From RH-AL1 sp964235705 (GTDB taxonomy: Bacteria > Pseudomonadota > Alphaproteobacteria > Rhizobiales > Beijerinckiaceae): a stretch of DNA of 22,448 nt. Each line of letters starts with the position of its first letter. Positions within the stretch are counted from its first letter, which is position 1. Below are positions 1 through 6,714 of this stretch, in pieces. Position numbers and translations under genes: made by a program. The notes under the pieces are model-generated. The model worked only from the letters and a program-made list of their open reading frames with translations. It did no database searches and was not told the DNA's origin. The stretch is taken from the NCBI GenBank assembly GCA_964235705.1, contig CAXSDP010000066.1:1-22448 (forward strand), read 5' to 3'.

Positions 1-220
1 AACTTGTCCCATAGCGCATCCTTCCGCTCGCGGGAGAAGACTGCACCATCAAACCTTGGGATCAAACATCTAGATGTCCGATTCGGAGCCATTCCGATGA
101 CCAACAGAGGGACCGGCTTGGGCGCGAAGCTGACCCGAGTCTCTGTGCGGGCAGAGTTTCCGTTTCATCCGCCTCATACCTTGCGCGAGGGTGATTGGAC
201 CCACGACAGTCTCGGGCTCA
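1..220. other. Left-edge segment without a recognisable gene
   Basis: No convincing gene is visible here. Short open frames exist on both strands but none has a recognisable family signature. On the minus strand, positions 1-58 read as PRFDGAVFSRERKDALWDKF with no stop, leaving the window, so this could be the start of a gene lying outside to the left. I do not recognise it. A small direct repeat ATCAAA occurs at 48-53 and 61-66. The segment lies downstream of a broken LysR gene, which fits degraded or rearranged DNA. Confidence 0.35.
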
Positions 221-499
221 TCACGGGGCGCCGACGGGAAGCATGTCGATGAGGGCGCGCAGGGCGGGCGGCACCTGCCGTCGCCCGGGATAATACAGGA
301 AGAAGCCGGGAAATGGCCGGCACCAGTCCTCCAGCACCCGCAACAGGCGGCCCGCCGCGAGATCGTCCGCCACGCTGGCCTCCAAGGTGCAGGCCAGGCC
401 TGCCCCATCCAACGCCGCCGCGCGAATCAGGTTCGTGTCGTTCAGCGTCAGCCCGCCCTCGACCGCGACGTCGAGTACCTCGTCATCGCGGGCAAACGG
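221..499 (-). pseudogene. LysR-family regulator, C-terminal remnant
   Basis: Read on the minus strand, about 92 codons encode the last part of a LysR substrate-binding domain. It runs from FARDDEVLDVAVEG through LTLNDTNLIRAAALDGAGLA and GRLLRVLEDWCRPFPGFFLYYP to RALIDMLP and a TGA stop at 221-223. The DW-x-PPFPGFFLYYP and ALRALID strings are typical of the end of many proteobacterial LysR regulators of about 300 residues. The helix-turn-helix and two thirds of the effector domain are absent. Similarity stops near 497-505, where an unrelated ATPase-like reading frame on the other strand begins. The piece has no start codon of its own family type, so I treat it as a dead fragment left by recombination. 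Confidence 0.8.
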
Positions 500-637
500 C
501 CGCGGTACCTCGACGCGTCCATCGAAATGACGTCGGCGCTGTGGCTCGCCAGCGCCAACGAGGTCAGTGGCATGGCGGCGCCGCTCCTCGACCGCGTGCT
601 GGTGGTCGACGTGCCCCGGCCCACCCGCGAGTGGTAT
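494..637 (+). pseudogene. AAA+ ATPase fragment
   Basis: The plus strand from about 494 reads KRPRYLDASIEMTSALWLAS followed by ANEVSGMAAPLLDRVLVVDV and PRPTREW. This pattern (strand ending in a sensor-1 Asn in the context W-x-A-[ST]-A-N, then small-x-x-L-x-DR-hydrophobic-x-V-x-x-P-x-P-x-R) is that of the sensor-1 and arginine-finger part of AAA+ ATPases such as Lon-related proteins. Only about 48 codons remain, with no Walker A or B. Both edges are cut: on the left by the LysR remnant, on the right by the stop codon of the MocR gene at 638-640. It is inferred to be a recombination scar. The family is fairly clear, the exact parent protein is not. Confidence 0.5.
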
Positions 638-2095
638 TCAGCTCACATCACCGAGCTGCCACATGATCTGGCCGATGACGGCTGCGCCCGCGTCGATCTC
701 GCTCTCGTTCCAGGCGGCGAAGCCGAGGAACAAGCCCCGCTCGGCGACCCCGCCGACGAAGTGGGGCGATAGTGGCCGTACGGTCACGCCGGCTTCAGCC
801 AAGCGGCCTGCGATGGCGGCATCGTCGATTTTCGGGTCAATATAGGCGAGGAGCTGCATACCGCCGGCCGGTGACGCGATCCGAAGGTGATGGCCGGCGG
901 TGATGCTCAGCGCCCGCACCAGCTCATTACGACGATCGCGGTAGATGCGGGTCATGCGGCGGATGTGGCTGACGAAATGACCCTCGTCGATGAACGCGGC
1001 AAGCGCATCCTGCAACACCGCCGAAACGATCTGACCGCTGTGACGCTGAGCCTTCTCAAAGACGTCCACGAGAGCGACAGGTACGACGGCATAGCCGGCG
1101 CGAACGTCAGCGAACATCGACTTCGAGAACGTGCCCACGTAGAAGACGCTCCCGCTGTCGTCGATCCCCTGCAGGGCCGCGATCGGCCTCCCGTCATAGT
1201 GGAATTCGCTATCGTAATCATCCTCAATGACTGCCGCGCCGGACGACGTCGCGAAAGCGAGAAGCTCCCGCCGTCGGTTGATCGGCATGAGCCGCCCGGT
1301 GGGATACTGGTGCGAGGGCGTGACGAAGATCAGGCGCGGCCGGTCGCTCCGCCCTCGGAACAATAAACCATCGTCGTCGAGCCGGATGCCGCGGACACGC
1401 GCGCCGGCGGCTTCAAGGGCGGCACGCGCCCCACCGTAGCCGGGGCTCTCGACCCAGGCGAGGTCGCCCATGTCAAGCATCACCCTGGCGATGATCTCGA
1501 TCGCCGCCTGCGCCGACGGCATGATCATGATCTGCCGCGCTACCGCCCTGACACCTCGCTGTTCCATCAGATGCTTGAGCAGGGCGGCTCGCAGCAAAGG
1601 ACGGTTCACGACCGCCGGGCCGTCGGCGAACGGCTTGCGGGCGGCCCGGCGCAGGCAGCGTGCCCATACCTCGCGCGGGAACTCCCGCGCATCCGCCAGG
1701 CCCGGCATGAACGGCCTTGGCGAACCCTCGTTGACAAAGGGCCAATCGGCGTCACGCAGGTGCTCGCCCCAGCGCGAAATGCGCGCGACGCGAGGCTCTC
1801 CCACGGGCTCGCCGCGCTGAAGCGCCTGTCCGGTCGTCACCGCGACGGTCGGGCAACGCCCCTGCGCGATGTCGAGGTAACCCTCCATCGCCAGCTGATC
1901 CATGACGACCGACACGGTGTTGCGCGAGACGCCGAGTTGGCGTGCGAGGTCGCGACTGGACGGCAACCGGTTTCCCGCCGCCAACGAGCCGGTTGAAATA
2001 GCCTGCCGCAGCTGATCGTAGAGTTGACGTGTCAGCGTGTCACCGTGACCGGACCGCCCCCTGACGTCGACGAGACCGGAGAGAAGATCACGCAT
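638..2095 (-). CDS. MocR/PdxR-family regulator (GntR HTH + aminotransferase-like domain)
   Basis: A 485-residue transcription factor. Residues about 20-85 form a GntR-type winged helix (LPSSRDLARQLGVSRNTV). Residues about 125-480 are a fold-type I aminotransferase-like domain that in this family binds PLP and senses amines or amino acids. The PLP lysine is K325 in GTFSKSMF, and the conserved EDDYDSEFHYDG is at 291-302. The frame is open up to 2221, but that start would overlap the divergent EamA gene. ATG at 2095 leaves the usual ~20 residues before the HTH; ATG at 2155 is an alternative. Neither has a strong ribosome site. Its divergent neighbour is a DMT exporter, so control of that exporter and of itself is the simplest inference. 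The ligand is unknown. Confidence 0.88.
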   Translation of the reverse strand: MRDLLSGLVDVRGRSGHGDTLTRQLYDQLRQAISTGSLAAGNRLPSSRDLARQLGVSRNTVSVVMDQLAMEGYLDIAQGRCPTVAVTTGQALQRGEPVGEPRVARISRWGEHLRDADWPFVNEGSPRPFMPGLADAREFPREVWARCLRRAARKPFADGPAVVNRPLLRAALLKHLMEQRGVRAVARQIMIMPSAQAAIEIIARVMLDMGDLAWVESPGYGGARAALEAAGARVRGIRLDDDGLLFRGRSDRPRLIFVTPSHQYPTGRLMPINRRRELLAFATSSGAAVIEDDYDSEFHYDGRPIAALQGIDDSGSVFYVGTFSKSMFADVRAGYAVVPVALVDVFEKAQRHSGQIVSAVLQDALAAFIDEGHFVSHIRRMTRIYRDRRNELVRALSITAGHHLRIASPAGGMQLLAYIDPKIDDAAIAGRLAEAGVTVRPLSPHFVGGVAERGLFLGFAAWNESEIDAGAAVIGQIMWQLGDVS

Positions 2096-2123
2096 CGCAA
2101 CTGGCCCAGTGTCTTTCCCGTAA

Positions 2124-2223
2124 ATGGACCTTTCTATCTCGCCAGTTGAACCCATGGTCCGCCGCTTGTCGAGCGCGACGAGGCGCTCCAGAACACGATC
2201 GCGGACCATCCGATGGACCATCC
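2124..2223. promoter_or_regulatory. Divergent regulatory region with repeated GGACC motifs
   Basis: Between the MocR start (2095) and the EamA start (2213) lie ATGGACC at 2124-2130, TGGTCC (inverse orientation) at 2155-2160, and two identical 9-mers GGACCATCC at 2203-2211 and 2215-2223, spaced 12 bp start to start. MocR regulators commonly bind directly repeated half-sites in their own divergent promoter region, so this is the best operator candidate. The second 9-mer overlaps the EamA start codon. The motif role is inferred. Confidence 0.4.
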
Positions 2224-3145
2224 ACTCTCACGCCGGCAGGCGCTTCCGCTTTTCGCCATCGTCGTGGTGGCTTGGGGCCTGAACTGGGCTGTGACGAAGA
2301 CGTTGGTGCACAGCGTATCGCCGCTCTGGACGACGGCGATCCGCTCCGCGATCGCCACCGTGGTCCTGTTCGGGCTGCTGCTCGCGCGAGGTCGATTCGT
2401 CGTGCCGTGTCGCGGCGACATGCCGTTGGTCGCCGTCATCGCGCTGTTCCACATGGTCGCGTTCTCGGCGCTGGTCGCCTTCGGCCTTCGTTTCGTTCCG
2501 GTCGGACGCTCGATCGTCCTTGGCTACACGACGCCGCTCTGGGTCGCCCCCGGTGCCTGGTTGTTCCTCGGCGAACGCATGACGGGAACGCGATGTCTGG
2601 GCGTCGCTTTGGGCCTCGCCGGACTGGCCGTCATGTTCAACCCGCTGGCTTTCGATTGGAGCGACGGGCGCGCCCTCGTTGGCAACGGCCTGCTCCTGCT
2701 GGCCGCGCTGTGCTGGGCGGTCAGCATCCTCTACGTCCGCGCGCACAAGTGGGTGTCCAGCCCGTTCCAGCTCGTGTTCTGGCAAACCCTGCTCGCGACG
2801 TCGGTCCTGTCGATCCTGGCCCTGTTGGTCGATGGGCCACCGCGGGTCGCCTGGAGTCCAGGTCTCGCGGGCGCTTTCCCTTACGGCGGCGCGTGCGGCA
2901 CGGCGTTGGCCTACTGGGCGATGACCATGGTCAACCGCAGCTTGCCGGCGGTGACGACGTCGCTCGGCATCCTTGCGACCCCTGTGGTCGGCGTCGCCAG
3001 TTCGGCGGTCGTTTTCGGCGAGCCGATCACCGCGTCCCTGATCGTCGCGATGGCGATGATCCTGGGCGGTGTCATCGTCGGGACCAGCCCCTTGACGTTA
3101 AGCCTCCCCGGAGGCTGGGTGAGGCGACGACCTTCCTTCAAGTAG
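2213..3145 (+). CDS. EamA/DMT-superfamily transporter
   Basis: A 310-residue polytopic inner-membrane protein with about ten hydrophobic segments arranged as two EamA repeats. The first repeat begins LFAIVVVAWGLNWAVTKTL near residue 13. The second begins near residue 155 with LVGNGLLLLAALCWAVSILY. Length and the W-G-x-N-W and LLAALCWA signatures fit drug/metabolite exporters of the RhaT/YdcZ type. Such proteins typically export amino acids, metabolites or toxic compounds; the substrate cannot be read from sequence. The ATG at 2213 has no clear ribosome-binding site upstream, so translation may be leaderless or weak. It is divergent from the MocR gene, whose protein probably regulates it. Confidence 0.88.
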   Translation: MDHPLSRRQALPLFAIVVVAWGLNWAVTKTLVHSVSPLWTTAIRSAIATVVLFGLLLARGRFVVPCRGDMPLVAVIALFHMVAFSALVAFGLRFVPVGRSIVLGYTTPLWVAPGAWLFLGERMTGTRCLGVALGLAGLAVMFNPLAFDWSDGRALVGNGLLLLAALCWAVSILYVRAHKWVSSPFQLVFWQTLLATSVLSILALLVDGPPRVAWSPGLAGAFPYGGACGTALAYWAMTMVNRSLPAVTTSLGILATPVVGVASSAVVFGEPITASLIVAMAMILGGVIVGTSPLTLSLPGGWVRRRPSFK

Positions 3146-3232
3146 TTCTCATTGGCCTCCTACCGGTTCAATCGCCATCGGCTCAAGCTCACTTCGTCCG
3201 CTATTCGAACCAGACGGGCATGCCGGAGCCGT

Positions 3233-3258
3233 CCACGCGTCCTGTCCCGTCCGCGTGG
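3233..3258. terminator. Weak hairpin between convergent genes
   Basis: CCACGCG at 3233-3239 and CGCGTGG at 3252-3258 form a perfect 7-bp inverted repeat with a 12-nt loop, in the 139-bp gap between the converging EamA and MFS genes. There is no T-run on either side, so it is not a classical intrinsic terminator. The position alone suggests a transcription-end role. Confidence 0.25.
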
Positions 3259-3284
3259 AAGCCAGGGGACTCGCCTCGGTCCGG

Positions 3285-4506
3285 TCAGCGCCGCTGCCCG
3301 TCGGCCAGCTGTAGCGTGGCCCCCAGCAGCGTCACCGCCAGCGCCGCCATGGCGAAAGGCAGGAAGGCCATGGCCATGACGCCGCTCAGGTCCGACAATC
3401 GTCCCGCGAGCAATGTCGTCCCCATCGCCAGCCCGTAGCTGACGGTAAACATGGCGGCGGCGAGGCGCGGCACATCCGTCGCTGCCCCGATCAACGAGGG
3501 AAGAGCCAGCCCCAGGGTCAACAGCACCGCACCCGCGAAGCCGGCGAGCCCAGCCCATGCCACCACGGCGGGACCAGGCATCGCCACGCAACCCAGCACC
3601 CCCGCCAACAAAAGTGCGCCCGTGCCGGCGTAAGCCGCCGGCCGTCGCGCCAGCCGCTCGGCAAAGACAAGCATCAACAGCGAGGCCGGGATCTGCGCCA
3701 CATTCAGCGCGGTCAGCGCGGGACGTGCCAGTTCCGGTGCACCGGCGGCGTTCAGCCATTCCGGCAGGAAGCCGTTCAGTCCGAAATAAACCGCGTTCAC
3801 GCCGCCCAGCATCAGGCCCAGACGCCAGATCCGTGCATCCCTCCAATCCGGCCACCAGCGTGGTGGCGCCGTGCCGCTAGCGGCTTTCAGCCGGCGGCCC
3901 AGGGCGACCACCAACAGCGCGGTCAGCAGCACCGGCAGCGCCCAGACCGCCAGCGAGGCGCGCCAGCCACCGCCGACCAGGGGCAGCACCAATCGAGGCA
4001 CCCAACTGACGGGTACGATCTCCCCCCACCAGCAGACCGTTGGTGTAGGTGGCAGTCGCGAAGCCGATGCGCGTCGGCGCCCAAACCTTCACCAATGATG
4101 GCAACGCCGGCTGCATGACCGCGACGCCCAGGCACATCAGCACGGTCGCCGCATCCAGTCCCGAAACGTTTCCGGCGAAGCCCCGCGCCGTCGCACCGAT
4201 CGCGTTCAGCAGCAATCCGGTCACCAGTGTGGACACCGCGCCGAAGCGGATGATGAGGGCCGCGCCGGTCACCGCCGTGAGCGCGAAGAGCAGCGACGGC
4301 AGGCCGGCCAGCAGGCCGATGTCGGTCGCGTGGAGACTGAACTCGGCGGTGATGCGCGGCAACACGGGGGGCAACGCCAGGATCGTCACGCGCAGGCATG
4401 CGCCCGAGAGCCAGAGCAACACCAAAGATACCGCCAAGTCGCGCTGTCTCGCGAGATCGCGCGGCACCACGGCCGGCCGCGACGCTCGGTCCTGATCAAC
4501 TGCCAT
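3285..4506 (-). pseudogene. MFS transporter (CynX/NimT-like), frameshifted
   Basis: Two overlapping frames together encode one major facilitator of 406 residues. The N-terminal half starts at ATG 4506 (MAVDQDRAS...) with AAGGA 8 nt upstream. It runs through VLPRITAEFSLHATDIGLLA and PALPSLVKVWAPTRIGFATA to TYTNGLLVG. The C-terminal half carries PRLVLPLVGGGWRASLAVWA onward to a TGA at 3285. Removing one base from the six-C run at 4022-4027 gives LLVGEIVPVSWVPRLVLPLVGG, the normal family sequence, and makes the length divisible by three. Members of this family move small organic anions or drugs. The gene lies 79 bp downstream of glutathionyl-hydroquinone reductase in the same direction, so co-transcription is likely. 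Either a true inactivating frameshift or a homopolymer sequencing error. Confidence 0.85.
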
Positions 4507-4585
4507 GAAGCGATCCTTCGTTCCGGTCGATCGCAAACCAAGGCGCTTGCGGGCGACGAGGGCCTCAGAGGTCCTGGACCAGGCG

Positions 4586-5572
4586 TCAGGCCTCGCGACC
4601 GGGGACACCTAGTGACAGCGTCGCGATCTCTTCGGGTCCGAGGGGCACGATGCCGCTCGGGTTCGCCACCCTGTTGGAATGGTAGTTGCGCTTGATGTGA
4701 TCGATGTTCACCGTGCCCTCGATCCCCGGTATTTGGCGCACGCGCTGGACGTAGTCGGCGAGCCGCGGGTAATCGACGATCCTGCGCAGGTTGCACTTGA
4801 ACAGTCCGTAGTAGACGGCGTCGAACCGCACGAGGGTGACGAAGACGCGGACGTCGGCCTCCGTCAGCCTTTCGCCGAACAGGAACGGCCCGGAGCGCGC
4901 GAGGCGCGCCTCCAGCATGTCGAGCGTCGCGAACACGTCGTGGAACGCCTCCTCGTAGGCCGGCTGGTCCGCCGCGAAGCCGGCCCGGTACACGCCGTTG
5001 TTCAGCGTCGGGTAGACCCGCTCGTTCAAGGCATCGATGTCATCGCGCAAGTCCGCCGGGTAAAGGTCGGGGCCGGTGTCCACGAGGCCGGCGAAGGCGG
5101 TGTTGAACATGCGCAGGATGTCGGCGGACTCGTTGTTGACGATCGTCTCACGACGCTTGTCCCACAGCACGGGCACGCTGGCGCGACCGGAGGCATGGGG
5201 ATCGGCGCGGGCATAGATCTCATGCACGAACTCGACGTCGAGCCCCGCCGCCGCGAGCCCGGGGCGCTCCTCGTCGGCGATGCGCCATCCCTGACTGCTC
5301 CATTCGGCCTGGGCGAAGGACACGCCGACGAGGTCGGTCAATCCCTTGAGCGCGCGCGCCATGAGCGTGCGCGACGCCCAGGGGCACGCGTAGGCGACAA
5401 CGAGGTGGTAGCGGTCGGCTTCCGCGGCGAAGCCACCCACGCCGGTCGGCCCGGCATCGCCGTCGGGCGTGATCCAGTTGCGGAACGCGGCGTTCCAGCG
5501 TCGGAAGCGTCCGCCCTCGTTCGCACCCTCGGTCGGATGCCAATCGCCCTCCCATCGTCCGTCCACCAGCAT
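4586..5572 (-). CDS. Glutathionyl-hydroquinone reductase (Xi-class GST, YqjG/Ecm4-like)
   Basis: A 328-residue cytoplasmic enzyme. The thioredoxin-like domain contains YACPWASRTLMARALKG, with the catalytic cysteine at C63 in the C-P-W motif that defines this class. The adjoining WSSQGWRI, PVLWDKRRETIVNNESADIL and helical GST C-domain (ADVRVFVTLVRFDAVY near 240-255) match the family throughout, and the length is usual. It reduces glutathionyl-hydroquinones, releasing hydroquinone and glutathione disulfide. GAGGAAAA lies about 6-8 nt before the ATG at 5572. Neighbours are XapX and WrbA upstream and an MFS gene downstream on the same strand, so a role in quinone or electrophile defence is supported by context. 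Confidence 0.93.
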   Translation of the reverse strand: MLVDGRWEGDWHPTEGANEGGRFRRWNAAFRNWITPDGDAGPTGVGGFAAEADRYHLVVAYACPWASRTLMARALKGLTDLVGVSFAQAEWSSQGWRIADEERPGLAAAGLDVEFVHEIYARADPHASGRASVPVLWDKRRETIVNNESADILRMFNTAFAGLVDTGPDLYPADLRDDIDALNERVYPTLNNGVYRAGFAADQPAYEEAFHDVFATLDMLEARLARSGPFLFGERLTEADVRVFVTLVRFDAVYYGLFKCNLRRIVDYPRLADYVQRVRQIPGIEGTVNIDHIKRNYHSNRVANPSGIVPLGPEEIATLSLGVPGREA

Positions 5573-5654
5573 GTCGTTTTCCTCGTCCTGAAAGATGAGC
5601 TTCGTTCCGTACTAGGAACCGGGTGCGGCTGCCGCGTCGGGTCGCGGCTCGCGA

Positions 5655-5813
5655 TCAACGATGCCGCAGGAGGAACGAGATTCCCTGTTCGCCGAACACG
5701 ATACCCAGGAGGCCCACGAGGGCGACGAGCGGCGGCGCCGGCGAGGGCACGCGCAGCAGAGCGTAGAGCGCACCGACCAAGATGCCGACCGCGTAGGAGA
5801 TCAGGAAGTTCAA
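5655..5813 (-). CDS. XapX-domain small membrane protein
   Basis: A 52-residue protein that starts with TTG at 5813, so it is easily missed. The translation begins MNFLISYAVGILVGALYALL, then RVPSPAPPLVALVGLLGIVF and GEQGISFLLRHR. The RVPSPAPP linker between two short hydrophobic helices followed by LVGLLGI-x-x-GEQ is the hallmark of the XapX (DUF1427) family. Their function is not established; they are predicted to sit in the inner membrane. GGAG at 5823-5826 lies about 8-9 nt before the TTG and supports this start. It lies between WrbA and glutathionyl-hydroquinone reductase on the same strand, an arrangement that suggests co-expression. The identification rests on the sequence pattern and is fairly secure despite the small size. 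Confidence 0.82.
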   Translation of the reverse strand: MNFLISYAVGILVGALYALLRVPSPAPPLVALVGLLGIVFGEQGISFLLRHR

Positions 5814-5827
5814 GCGATGTGCTCCAT

Positions 5828-5881
5828 GTCCGGAGATCGATGGATGTCCTTGGACCGATGGATGTGCGGAGATCGATGGGG
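5828..5881. repeat. Three-copy 18-bp tandem repeat
   Basis: Three successive 18-bp units at 5828-5845, 5846-5863 and 5864-5881 share the form GTSCKKRGAYCGATGGRK. Units 1 and 3 match at 15 of 18 positions, and unit 2 is more diverged. The array lies in the 141-bp gap between wrbA and the XapX gene and just upstream of the XapX ribosome site. It may be a protein-binding array or simply a slipped microrepeat. Confidence 0.75.
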
Positions 5882-5954
5882 ACCAACCACCCGATCGGCG
5901 TGCATCGTGGGCGCACGCGCCGCTCGCTTCGATCGCGAGGCAGAAATTCCGTGT

Positions 5955-6554
5955 TCAGCCGAAAAGCTTTCCCGCCGTCCGGGCGACGAGCTCACCCTGG
6001 TGCCGCGCGCCGGCGCGTTCGATCTCGCTCGGTCGACGCGATCCGTCGCCGTCGGCGATGGTCGTCGCGCCGTAAGGCGAGCCGCCCGCCACCTCATCGA
6101 CCGTCGTCAACCCCTTGAAGCTGTAGGGAAGGCCGACGACCACCATGCCGAAGTGCAGCAGGTTGGTGATGATGGAGAACAGCGTCGTTTCCTGCCCGCC
6201 GTGTTGGGTCGCGGTCGAGGTGAAGGCGGCGCCCACTTTGCCGTTCAGCGCCCCGCGCGCCCACAGGCCGCCGGTCTGGTCGAGGAACGCCGCCATCTGC
6301 GAGGACATGCGGCCGTACCGGGTACCCGTGCCAACCACGATGGCGTCGTAGTGCTCCAGATCCGCGACTGTCGCGACGCGAGCCGGCTGGTCTAAGTTGA
6401 AGTGACCAGCCCTCACGATCTGCTCGGGCACCGTCTCGGGCACGCGCTTGACGTCGACCTGCGCGCCTCCGGCGCGGGCGCCCTCCGCCATGGCGTAAGC
6501 CAGGGTCTCGATGTGGCCGTACGTGGAATGATAAAGAACCAGAACCTTAACCAT
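5955..6554 (-). CDS. wrbA: NAD(P)H:quinone oxidoreductase, WrbA family
   Basis: A 199-residue flavodoxin-like enzyme that performs two-electron reduction of quinones with NAD(P)H and FMN, avoiding semiquinone radicals. The FMN phosphate loop is YHSTYGHIETLA at residues 8-19. GTGTRYGRMSSQMAAFLDQTG and the AAFTSTATQHGGQETTLFSI block are classical WrbA signatures, and GLPYSFKGL and VAGGSPYGATTIA follow in order. The frame is open further upstream, but ATG at 6554 has AGGAG 9 nt before it and matches the family N-terminus MVKVLVLY. It is the first gene of a minus-strand set with XapX and glutathionyl-hydroquinone reductase, and is divergent from a LysR gene that likely controls it. Confidence 0.93.
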   Translation of the reverse strand: MVKVLVLYHSTYGHIETLAYAMAEGARAGGAQVDVKRVPETVPEQIVRAGHFNLDQPARVATVADLEHYDAIVVGTGTRYGRMSSQMAAFLDQTGGLWARGALNGKVGAAFTSTATQHGGQETTLFSIITNLLHFGMVVVGLPYSFKGLTTVDEVAGGSPYGATTIADGDGSRRPSEIERAGARHQGELVARTAGKLFG

Positions 6555-6681
6555 GTCGTCCGCTCCTGTCGATTTCGAGCTGGCGATTACGGAACCGACC
6601 GCGATGCGGCGCGGCTTCGGTGGGTTCGCTAGCCAAGGGCATGACGTGAAGCTAAGGATCTGATTGTTTGAGATAAGCGGC

Positions 6682-6710
6682 AAAATATCGATCGTTATTT
6701 TCGAGAAAAT
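6682..6710. promoter_or_regulatory. Overlapping AT-rich palindromes (probable LysR operator)
   Basis: AAAATA at 6682-6687 and TATTTT at 6696-6701 form an inverted repeat with an 8-bp spacer. ATTTTC at 6697-6702 and GAAAAT at 6705-6710 form a second one with a 2-bp spacer. The two share the central TTTT. The AT-rich block contrasts with GC-rich surroundings, ends 5 bp before the LysR ATG (6715), and lies in the divergent wrbA-LysR gap, the usual place for LysR binding and autoregulation. Binding itself is inferred. Confidence 0.5.
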
Positions 6711-6714
6711 CGAG

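Noticed and set aside
1..58. Minus-strand open frame PRFDGAVFSRERKDALWDKF leaving the window
   Set aside because: It may be the start of a real gene, but I recognise no family and see no start signal, so it is not called.
48..66. Direct repeat ATCAAA with 13-bp period
   Set aside because: Six-base repeats of this kind arise by chance and no gene or promoter context supports a function.
191..772. A 193-codon plus-strand open frame
   Set aside because: Most of it is antisense to the LysR remnant and to the end of the MocR gene. Only the ~494-637 part has family similarity, and I list just that part.
4679..6118. A 479-codon plus-strand open frame
   Set aside because: It is antisense to glutathionyl-hydroquinone reductase and XapX, is rich in Arg/Ala shadow sequence, and has no family signature.
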